Origin: a virus
Strand: one strand, 5' to 3'
Length of the DNA stretch: 40,928 nt
Virus record (IMG/VR): IMGVR_UViG_3300022214_000011
Coordinates: 1 to 40,928 of that record
The translations under genes were made by a program, and so were the position numbers. Positions 7,343-14,977 of this stretch are shown piece by piece. A model generated the notes under the pieces. The model worked only from the letters and a program-made list of their open reading frames with translations. It had not been told where the DNA came from and made no database searches. How positions within the stretch are numbered: the stretch's first letter is position 1; each line of letters starts with the position of its first letter.

Positions 7343-7887
7343 CTCACAACCTCACCCTCTATCGTAATTCCACGCACGCGCTTCTCACGCTCCTCCAACA
7401 ACTCATGGAGCTTAACCGTATCCGTCATAGTGACAGCCAACTGCTTGATGTCACCATACCGCTTGCGATTATGTACCTGTGCCTGCCACTTACGCACGTT
7501 GACGCGCAGCGTTGACCGCTGGATGTCCTCCGGCACCGAGTTAGGTGGTGCGTCCGTGCCATCAGCGATGTCCTTCATCTCCTCGACCACCACCTCCGCG
7601 CCGATCTCCTGCGCCTCCTCGTACCTCCTACGCCGCTCAATATCCCTCATCACCCACGACATGAACCGCCCGAACTTGATGGCACGCGGGTCACGCTCGA
7701 CAAACGACTTGGCAGACTTCCCCTCAACCACCTCATCCAGCACCAGTTCGAGTAATGACGTGAATACTGACTCCTGTAACAGTCTATCCTCCGGCGTGGT
7801 GGGGTAAACAGGAAATGAGAGCGTCGGATCGGCTGATAACCAATCCGGCATTGAGGTGGGAGCGATGTCGTATTCGAGTTGCTTCAT
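7339..7887 (-). CDS. terS: Terminase small subunit (putative)
   Basis: 182 residues, directly upstream of and overlapping terL. A helical, charged middle region is followed by a block with VPEDIQRSTLRVNVRKWQ and NRKRYGDIKQLAV, typical of small-terminase-like proteins that bind the packaging site. The ribosome site before the ATG at 7887 is weak; a later Met (MPDWL) is possible. As first gene of the minus-strand run it faces the repeat-rich control region, where its promoter should lie. Called from position and pattern. Confidence 0.75.
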   Translation of the reverse strand: MKQLEYDIAPTSMPDWLSADPTLSFPVYPTTPEDRLLQESVFTSLLELVLDEVVEGKSAKSFVERDPRAIKFGRFMSWVMRDIERRRRYEEAQEIGAEVVVEEMKDIADGTDAPPNSVPEDIQRSTLRVNVRKWQAQVHNRKRYGDIKQLAVTMTDTVKLHELLEEREKRVRGITIEGEVVR

Positions 7888-8153
7888 GGGTGCGTTGTAT
7901 CACAAGGGGGTGGGTGGCGCAAGGGATCATGTTACAACAAATACAATTATTAAATGTATCCATTATTATTTTGAAAATTTAAAAATTGGGATCCTTCTCA
8001 ATTTGAGAAATTTAAAAATTGGCACGGTGAACAGTCCCCAAGGAAACAACCGCATCAGGATTCCCGCCCCACCCCCCACCCGGCACCCCCCACCATCGCA
8101 GATCAGCGCACACGGTAAACCAGATACCTGGATCAAGGGGTGCAATGCACCAA

Positions 8154-8409
8154 TGGCACAATGGCACCTTTAAGCATTGACGCATTGCGTTGCATGTATA
8201 CATATGACGCAAGGTAGACTGACAAAAGATGCAAGTCACATTGCGTTGTATGTATATAAAGGATGCAATGTAAAATGGACAAAATTACAAAGGATACGAG
8301 GCAAAATGACGAATTGGCGCAATGGCGCCTTTCACGAAGACACTTTTTGAATATATATTAGGGGGTAATTTGAAAATTGCTACCCCCGAATCTTGGCGCC
8401 ATTGTGCCA
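8154..8409. repeat. Three-copy 15-bp repeat TGGCRCAATGGCRCC
   Basis: Copies at 8154-8168 and 8315-8329 on the plus strand and 8395-8409 inverted. The first two are also followed by the same TTT. Sites of this size and near-symmetry are typical of binding sites for a repressor or an initiator. Confidence 0.8.
8361..8387. other. 7-bp GC hairpin upstream of the early promoter
   Basis: GGGGGTA (8361-8367) pairs with TACCCCC (8381-8387) around an AT-rich loop that can pair partly itself. There is no T-run on either side, so a weak bidirectional transcription barrier or a protein site is as likely as an intrinsic terminator. Confidence 0.5.
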
Positions 8410-8453
8410 GTAATCATATGTGTATATATTTATCACTTTTATACAAATAATAC

Positions 8454-8482
8454 TTGACATTGTGAAAACATGCTGATATTAT
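8454..8482 (+). promoter_or_regulatory. Early promoter, sigma70-type
   Basis: TTGACA at 8454-8459, a 17-base spacer, and TATTAT at 8477-8482: a perfect -35 box and five of six bases of the -10 box. Transcription would start near 8489, about 40 bases before the first early gene. It is the strongest promoter-like match seen in the window and needs only host RNA polymerase. Confidence 0.8.
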
Positions 8483-8528
8483 GTGTCCACGGTGCAGGAA
8501 ACGCCGGATTAATTAAAAGGTGATTAAG

Positions 8529-8753
8529 ATGAAAACCAAGATCGTTTGGAACGGATGTGATAACTACATCGAAGTGGGCGAGGTAGAAGCAAGGGGCTAT
8601 GAATTCAATGGTGAAAAACTTTACCACGGGAGCCAAGAATTTACGGCTTTTGATGTGGAAGAAATTGACCCAGAAACCCTCCCAAAAGACGAAGACGGGA
8701 ATGCTGATCTTGATGGGATTTTCGGAACAGAATCCGGAAAGTTTTACAAATGA
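8529..8753 (+). CDS. First early gene, small acidic protein (74 aa)
   Basis: ATG at 8529 with AAGGTG seven bases upstream; an earlier GTG at 8520 lies inside that ribosome site and is rejected. Starts MKTKIVWNGCDNYIEVGEVE and has a strongly acidic C-terminal half (EEIDPETLPKDEDGNADLDG). First gene after the early promoter, a position often used for host take-over or DNA-mimic proteins. No family recognised; the acidic composition is an observation, the mimic idea is speculation. Confidence 0.75.
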   Translation: MKTKIVWNGCDNYIEVGEVEARGYEFNGEKLYHGSQEFTAFDVEEIDPETLPKDEDGNADLDGIFGTESGKFYK

Positions 8754-8814
8754 CATCAATCGAACAATAGAAAGCGTAAGAAGTATTCAATAATTAATTT
8801 AAGAGGTGAACAAA

Positions 8815-8955
8815 ATGACTAAATCATCGCAACTCGCATTACGAGCATTATCACTCCGAGCCACTTGCGGCGAATATGCCGCGCGCCGGTATGCCGAACG
8901 GCATCACGTTGCCGGACTGTATCGCCTGGCTTGCCAACTGGCCGCATCAGCATAG
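8815..8955 (+). CDS. 46-residue basic early protein
   Basis: A short ORF starting MTKSSQLALRALSLRATCGE and ending LACQLAASA, with AGAGGTGAAC before the ATG. The same leader (TTTAAGAGGTGAACAAAATG) precedes the next gene at 9047, supporting translation. Predicted mostly helical, Arg/Ala/Leu-rich. Downstream lies a hairpin (ATGCGCC at 8962-8968 with GGCGCAT at 8977-8983) and three near-copies of TTAACTTTAA up to the next ribosome site. Function unknown. Confidence 0.6.
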   Translation: MTKSSQLALRALSLRATCGEYAARRYAERHHVAGLYRLACQLAASA

Positions 8956-9046
8956 CAGCTCATGCGCCTTTAATCGGGCGCATCGGCGGCGATACTGCCG
9001 GATAACTTTAATTTAACTTTAATCTTAACTTTAAGAGGTGAACAAA

Positions 9047-9472
9047 ATGAACGAGTACGAAAAACAAGCAGAGCAGTTCCTTACCGATACCGGAACGATA
9101 TTTGACATTCGGTATTTGCGCACCGGTCCCTATTTCCGTGACGACAAAGAAAGCCGCGATATTTACCAATTTACGTTATCTAATACGCGCGGTAGTTATT
9201 CGGCACAGTTCGGCGATTCGCTGCAATCAACAATGGACCGAGCCCGATACAATGATCATAAGTCTCCAACAGCGTATGACATTCTGGCCGTAATCGGCGA
9301 TTATGTAGAACCGATATTTAACGAATGGGTTTTAGAGATGGGATACAGCGACGCGCCAATGAGGGACTATTTGAAAATCCGCGCAATTCACGACGCATGC
9401 CTGGCAGAATCAGTGGCATTGGCGCGCATGTTCACACCTGGGCAATTGGAACAATTAAGGGAGATTAATTAA
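9047..9472 (+). CDS. Conserved hypothetical phage protein (141 aa)
   Basis: ATG at 9047 with AGAGGTG upstream (a GTG at 9038 lies within it). The N-terminal pattern AEQFLTDTGT, then DDKESRDIYQFTLSN, YSAQFGDS and SPTAYDILAVI, matches a small protein family common in phages and prophages, whose function I do not know. The C-terminal part (DYLKIRAIHDACLAES) is helical. The next gene follows directly after the stop. Confidence 0.75.
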   Translation: MNEYEKQAEQFLTDTGTIFDIRYLRTGPYFRDDKESRDIYQFTLSNTRGSYSAQFGDSLQSTMDRARYNDHKSPTAYDILAVIGDYVEPIFNEWVLEMGYSDAPMRDYLKIRAIHDACLAESVALARMFTPGQLEQLREIN

Positions 9473-9673
9473 ATGATAACCTACCGCGTCACAGTGCCAC
9501 CCACCCGCGACCAGGGTAGTTACACTACAACATCCCGCAACGGTTACGGTCGAAATTATCGCGCCGACGCATTGGCAGATTACAACTCATGCCGCGCGCA
9601 TGATGGATTGCCGCCATTGCGTAGAATGCCTGCGGGAACAACATATAGGAGAATTGAACCATGCGTACAATAA
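9473..9673 (+). CDS. Small hypothetical protein (66 aa)
   Basis: ATG directly after the previous stop, with AAGGGAG ten bases upstream. Starts MITYRVTVPPTRDQGSY, rich in Arg and Tyr, with NYRADALADYNSCRAHDGLP in the middle. It overlaps the next gene by 13 bases. No family recognised. Confidence 0.65.
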   Translation: MITYRVTVPPTRDQGSYTTTSRNGYGRNYRADALADYNSCRAHDGLPPLRRMPAGTTYRRIEPCVQ

Positions 9674-10083
9674 ATACACAAACTGATGTTTATAAATGGG
9701 ATGAAAGGGGTGAAATAATGCCGTTCATATCAATAATCGACCATCGTAGACAAGTAACAAAAATCATCAGAATATTAGGTAAGACGTACCCTGCCGCGCT
9801 ACCCGTTGCACACATAACGCACGATGTGATGTATGTACATAAGGCAGTCGGACACGATGGTAACCCACTTAAGCGCGGGTGGGTTGTAACTCACGGCGCA
9901 ACTGGTCTTGCCGTCGCAAGGGGGAATACCCGCGCGGAGGCGATTAGTAATGCAACAGCTCAGTTATTGGTACTCACTCCGATTAGTTACCAGCAAGCGG
10001 TCGATATTAGCGCCCGCGCGCTGGCGGATTATCTGGAGCGAGTAAGTGAGGGGAAATCATTGACGGCAATGTTACCGGATTAA
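9661..10083 (+). CDS. Hypothetical early protein (140 aa)
   Basis: ATG at 9661 with AGGAG within the end of the preceding gene. The middle contains HKAVGHDGNPLKRGWVVTH and ATGLAVARGNTRAEAI, resembling a small beta-rich domain followed by a helical tail (AVDISARALADYLERVSEG). An internal Met at about residue 20 is a possible alternative start (with GGGGTG upstream). No known family. Confidence 0.65.
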   Translation: MRTINTQTDVYKWDERGEIMPFISIIDHRRQVTKIIRILGKTYPAALPVAHITHDVMYVHKAVGHDGNPLKRGWVVTHGATGLAVARGNTRAEAISNATAQLLVLTPISYQQAVDISARALADYLERVSEGKSLTAMLPD

Positions 10084-10100
10084 TTTAAAAGGTGAGCAAA

Positions 10101-10694
10101 ATGAAAATTGAAATCAAACATAGAGTAACTGGTGCCGTATTATTCTCCCATACTCAGGATAGTAACACTATAAGGACCACGCTTGAACTGGCTGTAAAAG
10201 CACGTACCAACCTGATAAGCGCAGACCTATCTGGTACTGACCTATCTGGTACCGACCTATCTGGAGCCAACCTGTCTGGGGCCAACCTATCACGTGCCAA
10301 CCTAACAGGTGTCAACCTATCACGTGCCAACCTATCTAATGCCAACCTATCTGGAGCCTACCTATCTGGCACCGACCTATCTGGAGCCAACCTATCTAAT
10401 GCCAACCTATCTGGTGCCTATCTATCTGGCACCGACCCATCTGGTGCTAAATACGGGGATGGAATACCTGTCGAGCGTGTGCCGTTAGTGTTGCAGGGCA
10501 TTAAGTACACCATCATCATGGACACGCACATAAAAATCGGATGCAAGCTCTACACACATGAGCAGTGGTCAGAGTTTACTGATGCAGAACTAGCAGATAT
10601 GGATTCCGATGCGCTTGAATGGTGGCATACGTGGAGAAAACACATACTTAGTCTGTCGCTAGTTCACCGGCATCATATTGTAAAAGGGGCATGA
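10101..10694 (+). CDS. Pentapeptide-repeat protein
   Basis: 197 residues. After a 33-residue leader, about 15 consecutive pentapeptides of the form A(D/N)LSx run over residues 35-112 ([20 protein letters not shown] and similar). This folds as a right-handed quadrilateral beta-helix, a shape that mimics DNA in gyrase-protecting proteins. A non-repeat C-terminal domain with [20 protein letters not shown] follows. Starts at 10101 with AAGGTGAGCAAA. The DNA repeats are nearly identical, suggesting recent expansion. Gyrase interaction is only a possibility. Confidence 0.85.
   Translation: MKIEIKHRVTGAVLFSHTQDSNTIRTTLELAVKARTNLISADLSGTDLSGTDLSGANLSGANLSRANLTGVNLSRANLSNANLSGAYLSGTDLSGANLSNANLSGAYLSGTDPSGAKYGDGIPVERVPLVLQGIKYTIIMDTHIKIGCKLYTHEQWSEFTDAELADMDSDALEWWHTWRKHILSLSLVHRHHIVKGA
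10214..10447 (+). repeat. 15-bp coding repeat array of the pentapeptide gene
   Basis: Units of the type GCCAACCTATCTGGW follow each other with little divergence, some in higher-order copies (the [20 protein letters not shown] block occurs twice). Such an array can expand or contract by slippage without loss of frame. Confidence 0.85.
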
Positions 10695-10695
10695 A

Positions 10696-10896
10696 ATGAT
10701 CAAGTCGGAAGTGATATTTGAAAACGGTCACTATTCCGCATGCTATATGGCGGATGGCTCACTTATCGTACAAAAGAAACGTACTGGTAAGGGATACCGA
10801 CTAATTGGTGAGAATGCCGCAGTATGGACGAATAGTATCCGAAACGCAGTCGATAAACAAGAGGCGGCACTGTTATGCCGTGTGATATGCAGTTAA
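10696..10896 (+). CDS. Small hypothetical protein (66 aa)
   Basis: ATG one base after the pentapeptide gene's stop, with AAGGGGC as ribosome site. Starts MIKSEVIFENGHYSACYMAD; two short beta segments and a helical C-terminus. Last gene before an intrinsic terminator, so the end of the first early operon. No family recognised. Confidence 0.65.
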   Translation: MIKSEVIFENGHYSACYMADGSLIVQKKRTGKGYRLIGENAAVWTNSIRNAVDKQEAALLCRVICS

Positions 10897-10944
10897 TCAA
10901 AACCGCGTGCATAGATTAACCCACCTATAAACCAATCAACCCGG

Positions 10945-10965
10945 CCCGCTTTGTGCGGGTTTTTT
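10945..10965 (+). terminator. Intrinsic terminator of the first early operon
   Basis: CCCGC (10945-10949) pairs with GCGGG (10955-10959) and is followed at once by six T. It stops plus-strand transcription before the convergent primase gene. A small palindrome CCTTACCGTAAGG at 10984-10996 follows. Confidence 0.85.
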
Positions 10966-11012
10966 GTTGCCCGCCTGTTCAATCCTTACCGTAAGGGGTA
11001 TTGCGAACAGAA

Positions 11013-13508
11013 CTACTCGTCCATGTCTGGCGTGTAACCTTTGACGAATGTTCTAGGGGTATGCGATCCGGCACGGATAACGATTGCCCGGCGTTCATCT
11101 GCCTGTCGCTGCTTGGCCTTGATTACACGGGTACGGTATTCGGAGTCCAATGTTTTGACTGTCGGATTGATTGCCCATGAGGTTGACCGCTTATTATCTT
11201 CGACCATGACAACCCACCCTTCCTTCTCCATAAGTGCCATCGTGTCGCGTATCTGCGACTCTTGCTCCATCATATTCATACCATCGGTGCGACGCTTGCT
11301 TGCGCGTTTAATGTCGCGCATGGTGAGTATGTCCTGGTCGCCCGCGATCCGTACAAGGTATTCGATCATCCAGTTATCTAACCCTTTGTCCGCGACTCCA
11401 CCGATGTCGGCATAAGTGTAGCGTAACGCTGGAATGATGTAACTCTTCGTCACCTCGCAACACTTCGCCACGGTATCTGTCGACACAATGGGATTGTAGG
11501 GGTCGCCCATGATGTGATGAATTAGTATCAGGCGACCCGTTGTGCCCTCCAGCTTACCGAACGCGGTCATGAATGTGTCTTCTGCCAGCAGGATGCGCTC
11601 GTCCTGCTTGGCGCGGTGATACCATTCTTGAAACTCGCGGAATACCTTGTAGGCACCATCATCGAGTTTGTAACAGGTGGGTGGCAGGGAGCGCACCTGC
11701 CGTATCAGTTGCTCCCATCTCGGTTTGTTCGTGAGCAGGTCGGGGACGTGGTTGGGGACAGCATCATATTCACCCGATAGTACAGCGGGAATAAACCGCT
11801 GAATCAGTCCGTCCACGGATAGCGCGGCCAGGTTGTGACGCAGCACACGGGGTTGGATGTTACCGTAGATAGACACTGCTAAATTCTCGCAGGTAATCGT
11901 GCCCGCGCCCACGCGATCCATTGTGTACCTGTTCGACTCGTAGCTGACTGTCCACGCGCTACGATCCTCTCCTGATTTGGGGTCGGATAATTTATGCACC
12001 CACGAGTTCATCTCATCCAGGTAGCATAGCAACCCTTCAGGGCGATCAGCGGCGTGATGGATGAGTTTCTGACTGGTAATGTCGGTCACAGTCAGGCGTA
12101 GGGGTACGGGCTTCGCTGGAGGGTCACAAGCGACCTGTGGTAGGTTATTGACGTTCACTTTACCACCGTCGATCATCATCTCCGGTGCCTTGGCCGCGTC
12201 GAGGTAGGCTTTCTTCGAGGATGCGTACATCGCCTCCTGCGCCTCCCATTTCAATAGGTCTTGTTTGAACCGCTGCACGTCCTCCTTTTCGAGATCACCG
12301 AGGATGGTCATCATCGGCTTGGATGCTGGCGTCTTCTTGTCTGCCGGTGCGCCGATGGTCATCAACCAGAGTACAGGGGGCACATGGTAGCCGGGCATCA
12401 GTTCGAGTCGGGAGCGTGAGTCCACGGCGGCACAGATCGCGCCGAGACCAGCCATGAGAGGTACAAGGGGGTCGCAGCCTATCTGGTACGACAACTCGGT
12501 GGCGCGCGTCGCCAGCACCTCCGGCCATAGTGTCATGTCCATGCGCGGTACAGGCGCGCGCAACCCGTCGATGATAGACAACGGGGCACTCGGTTTGACC
12601 GCGCTGAACAGGTCGGTCACGTCCGGTGCAGGGCGGCGCCATCCGTGGTCGGCGGCAAGGTGGAACAGGGTGCCGAGCTTAACCTCGCCCGGCTTGAAGC
12701 TGCGCCACTGTGTCGTGGTGTCCTGTTGCCCTTTGTACTTCTGCCCGGTGCTGCTCCACTCATCCCACAACGTTTGCGCCTGGTCGGGTTGCTCCGTGGT
12801 GATACCAGCGTGGTGCAGCGCCATGCCGATCTGCACCCACTCGTCGCGCCCGATGTCGGGTGGGACGGTGTACAGCGCGGAGCGGATGTCCGCCCATGAG
12901 GTGTCGATCTCACCCTTCTCGGTGATAACTTTGCTGTTATCACGCTCGATGATGGAGTACCACATCATCAGCAGGTCGTGGGGGATGGTGGGAAGACGTT
13001 GCCAGTTACCGCGCCCACCCCACTGGTAGGGTTGTTGCGTGACCGGATGGATCGAGGGTGGCAGTACGTCCTGCACAGTGAGTCCGTTGCTGGTGGCACA
13101 GCGCAACTCATAGGATACCTTGCGGTTGGCGCTGATCTTCTTGGAGGGTAGCGTCAGTCCGAGCGGCATCGTGTAAATCAACTTCCCGTGACCACTGACG
13201 CCGCTTTCGATGGTCACAGCGTCCGGTGCGTCCATGAGATTGACAAGGTTGATGCCGTGCTCCGACAGTAACACTTCAGCGGTGCCCCACTCGTCGATGT
13301 CCAGCGACATCGTACCACTGTACGCATGAGCGAGTCCGACACCGTAACCGTCGGGTATCGACGCGCTACTGACAAGACAGTTTTCTTTTTTATTCCATCC
13401 TGGTTGTCGTGGACCTTTGGTTCCTGTCGGGATGGGTACAAGTGCCCACCCGTGCCTAATGTATGCATCATAGCTCACAGGGAGGGCGGATACGGGTTGT
13501 GTGTTCAT
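11013..13508 (-). CDS. Primase-helicase (prim-pol / DUF3987 type)
   Basis: 831 residues. The N-terminal third resembles bifunctional primase/polymerase domains (HGWALVPIPTGTKGPRQPGW, then a GVGLAHAYSGTMSLDIDEW acidic site). A PriCT-like block follows with DEWVQIGMALHHAG. The C-terminal DUF3987-type ATPase has a degenerate P-loop GAPADKKTPASKP (near 384) and YLDEMNSW as Walker B (near 498). It should prime and unwind at the fork. Start at 13508: GGGGG ribosome site and ATGA overlap with the upstream gene; the 40 codons open further upstream are rejected. Opposite strand to the polymerase module. Confidence 0.85.
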   Translation of the reverse strand: MNTQPVSALPVSYDAYIRHGWALVPIPTGTKGPRQPGWNKKENCLVSSASIPDGYGVGLAHAYSGTMSLDIDEWGTAEVLLSEHGINLVNLMDAPDAVTIESGVSGHGKLIYTMPLGLTLPSKKISANRKVSYELRCATSNGLTVQDVLPPSIHPVTQQPYQWGGRGNWQRLPTIPHDLLMMWYSIIERDNSKVITEKGEIDTSWADIRSALYTVPPDIGRDEWVQIGMALHHAGITTEQPDQAQTLWDEWSSTGQKYKGQQDTTTQWRSFKPGEVKLGTLFHLAADHGWRRPAPDVTDLFSAVKPSAPLSIIDGLRAPVPRMDMTLWPEVLATRATELSYQIGCDPLVPLMAGLGAICAAVDSRSRLELMPGYHVPPVLWLMTIGAPADKKTPASKPMMTILGDLEKEDVQRFKQDLLKWEAQEAMYASSKKAYLDAAKAPEMMIDGGKVNVNNLPQVACDPPAKPVPLRLTVTDITSQKLIHHAADRPEGLLCYLDEMNSWVHKLSDPKSGEDRSAWTVSYESNRYTMDRVGAGTITCENLAVSIYGNIQPRVLRHNLAALSVDGLIQRFIPAVLSGEYDAVPNHVPDLLTNKPRWEQLIRQVRSLPPTCYKLDDGAYKVFREFQEWYHRAKQDERILLAEDTFMTAFGKLEGTTGRLILIHHIMGDPYNPIVSTDTVAKCCEVTKSYIIPALRYTYADIGGVADKGLDNWMIEYLVRIAGDQDILTMRDIKRASKRRTDGMNMMEQESQIRDTMALMEKEGWVVMVEDNKRSTSWAINPTVKTLDSEYRTRVIKAKQRQADERRAIVIRAGSHTPRTFVKGYTPDMDE

Positions 13509-14281
13509 AGCGACCCCCATTGATTTGCAAACGCTGATGCAATTCCCGGATACGTCCTTGACCGTTCTTTCCATCTGTTGGAGGATGGGCCGAGTTTGTT
13601 TTGACCGCTTGGGGTTTGATTTCCCCAAACTGGTTTTAGTGGTGGGTTAATTCTGGTTCCGAATAACACCCCACTGATATTTTTTATTATTACATCGTCT
13701 TCTGTTGGACCAATACATTCACAATCTGCATAATGAGTATTGCATTCCGGGCAGAATGGTTCACCGCAACACTCGCATTCTAACATATCAGCCGCCGACA
13801 TCACTTTACTCCAACCTTTCGGGGATATAACATCAGTTATATTGAACTCAAGTGTTGGTAATCCTTTTAACCACAGACATGTTTTTTTGCTGGCATTATC
13901 TCCGAAATACCACGGCTGAATAATCTGATCTGGTTTACGAATGCGACTTGAAATCACACTCACCGGATTTTCAATTGCAATGCGATCAATTGGTGCGTTC
14001 ATCAGCATGCGCACAAATTCCAGCGCATTCTCGGTCAATTGCGGGTCGCGTATCCCGCGTTTCGTCCAGTGCATTCCGCTTACACTAAGGTAAGTACAAG
14101 GTGGATGTGCGATCATTAAGTCAAAGTGGTGATTATCTATCAAGTCGAAGCAGTCACCTCGATAATGGTTCACCGCACCATCTTCGGCTGGTTCAAAATC
14201 CGCCGACCAGACATCATGTCCAAGTTGTTCAAACGCTCTCCTGGATACGCCACTGTATTCACACGCAATCAAGACTTTCAT
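13505..14281 (-). CDS. C5-cytosine DNA methyltransferase-like protein
   Basis: 258 residues. The start MKVLIACEYSGVSRRAF resembles the SAM-binding motif I. HPPCTYLSVSG (Pro60-Pro61-Cys62) fits the catalytic PC motif of C5 methylases and IENP (103-106) their ENV-type motif VI. The middle carries a Cys-rich insertion (about 165-192, nine Cys, CxCC...CxxC...CxC), possibly zinc-binding. No clear target-recognition domain. It may protect phage DNA from restriction. AGGAG precedes the ATG. Overlaps the primase start by 4 bases, so the pair is one operon. Confidence 0.7.
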   Translation of the reverse strand: MKVLIACEYSGVSRRAFEQLGHDVWSADFEPAEDGAVNHYRGDCFDLIDNHHFDLMIAHPPCTYLSVSGMHWTKRGIRDPQLTENALEFVRMLMNAPIDRIAIENPVSVISSRIRKPDQIIQPWYFGDNASKKTCLWLKGLPTLEFNITDVISPKGWSKVMSAADMLECECCGEPFCPECNTHYADCECIGPTEDDVIIKNISGVLFGTRINPPLKPVWGNQTPSGQNKLGPSSNRWKERSRTYPGIASAFANQWGSL

Positions 14282-14312
14282 TCACATTACTCCTTTTTAT
14301 TCACTAAACCGC

Positions 14313-14342
14313 TTGACAAGTGTCCCACACATCGAATACATT
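14313..14342 (+). promoter_or_regulatory. Promoter of the replication operon (shared element)
   Basis: TTGACA at 14313-14318, an 18-base spacer, TACATT at 14337-14342. The bases GCTTGACAAGTGT are identical to those at the 20.9 kb promoter, with the same spacing, so the two sites are probably co-regulated. It lies in the 90-bp divergent gap to the methylase gene. Confidence 0.65.
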
Positions 14343-14372
14343 TGCAACCGTTACATCAACTAGGAGGAAAAA

Positions 14373-14558
14373 GTGGCAATCAACAACCGAAAAGACAAAC
14401 AGCTTGTGGTACGGGTGACGCCTGCTGTGAGGTCTAGTTTCGTCAAGTCATCCCAAAAGCACGGCGGTACGTCTGCCGTATTACGTGAACTGGTCGAGGC
14501 GTTTACTCAAGACCGTGTATCCATTACCCCACCACCAATGAAGGAGATTTACAAATGA
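14373..14558 (+). CDS. Possible ribbon-helix-helix DNA-binding protein
   Basis: 61 residues starting at GTG 14373, justified by a perfect AGGAGG 6 bases upstream. Layout: basic N-terminus, a beta strand (KQLVVRVTPAVRSSF), then two helices (KSSQKHGGTSAVLRELVEAF), the pattern of Arc/MetJ-type regulators. First gene of the replication operon and close to its promoter, so autoregulation is plausible. Overlaps the next start by 4 bases. Confidence 0.65.
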   Translation: MAINNRKDKQLVVRVTPAVRSSFVKSSQKHGGTSAVLRELVEAFTQDRVSITPPPMKEIYK

Positions 14559-14977
14559 GTATCGAAAACAATCTGGCAAGTATCGCAAAGTCGCTGGAGT
14601 CCATTGCGAAGGTTATGGAGTCGCGGGAGAGTTATGCTACGCCAGTAGTTGCGGCAGCGCAACCCGCACCCGTAATACCTGCTGTCGTGGAGGTGGCTGC
14701 CCCTTTGGTGCCACCTGTTCCAGCTTCTGCGCCCCTAGCGAACCCTGCTCCATTACCGCCAGTGGTCGGTGCGCCTGCACCTGTGATGACTGGTAATACA
14801 CCATTCACTGACGCGAAAGGTCTCATTGGGTATGTGATGAACACTTACAAGGAAATGGGGCCGGAGAAGGGTGCGAAGATTCAGGATGTGCTGTCCGGGA
14901 TTGGTTATCAGAACATCAACGACGTCAAACCTGAGTCATACGGCGCACTTTATGCGGGGATCGAGGCACTAAAATGA
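14555..14977 (+). CDS. Small protein with coiled coil, Pro/Ala linker and C-terminal domain
   Basis: 140 residues: an N-terminal amphipathic helix (NNLASIAKSLESIAKVMES), a long Ala/Pro/Val linker (about 29-79), then a compact domain TPFTDAKGLIGYVMNTYKEM...GAKIQDVLSGIGYQNI. Such linker-domain proteins often sit next to DUF2800/DUF2815 genes in phages; an accessory role in replication or recombination is inferred from that. Both ends overlap neighbours (ATGA). Confidence 0.65.
   Translation: MSIENNLASIAKSLESIAKVMESRESYATPVVAAAQPAPVIPAVVEVAAPLVPPVPASAPLANPAPLPPVVGAPAPVMTGNTPFTDAKGLIGYVMNTYKEMGPEKGAKIQDVLSGIGYQNINDVKPESYGALYAGIEALK

Larger units (their letters stand above)
7888..8528. promoter_or_regulatory. 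Divergent control region between late and early operons, repeat-rich
   Basis: 640 bp without a credible gene. From left to right: an AT-rich stretch; two copies of a 15-base AT-rich repeat (7975-7989 and 8008-8022, exactly 33 bp apart) flanking the palindrome TTCTCAATTTGAGAA (7995-8009); a C-rich segment (8064-8098); three copies of TGGCRCAATGGCRCC (8154-8168 and 8315-8329 plus, 8395-8409 minus); two copies of ATTGCGTTGYATGTATA (8184-8200, 8240-8256); a GGGGGTA/TACCCCC hairpin; and the early promoter. This could combine operators with a replication origin; neither is proven. Confidence 0.65.

Noticed and set aside
8361-8387. Intrinsic terminator at the GGGGGTA/TACCCCC hairpin
   Set aside because: A good stem, but no T-run on either strand, so it is recorded only as a hairpin.
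10214-10447. CRISPR-like regular repeats
   Set aside because: The 15-bp periodicity has no unique spacers and is fully explained by the pentapeptide repeats of a coding gene.
13509-13628. 40-codon N-terminal extension of the primase frame
   Set aside because: It overlaps the upstream methylase gene in another frame, and the ATG at 13508 has both a GGGGG ribosome site and an ATGA overlap.
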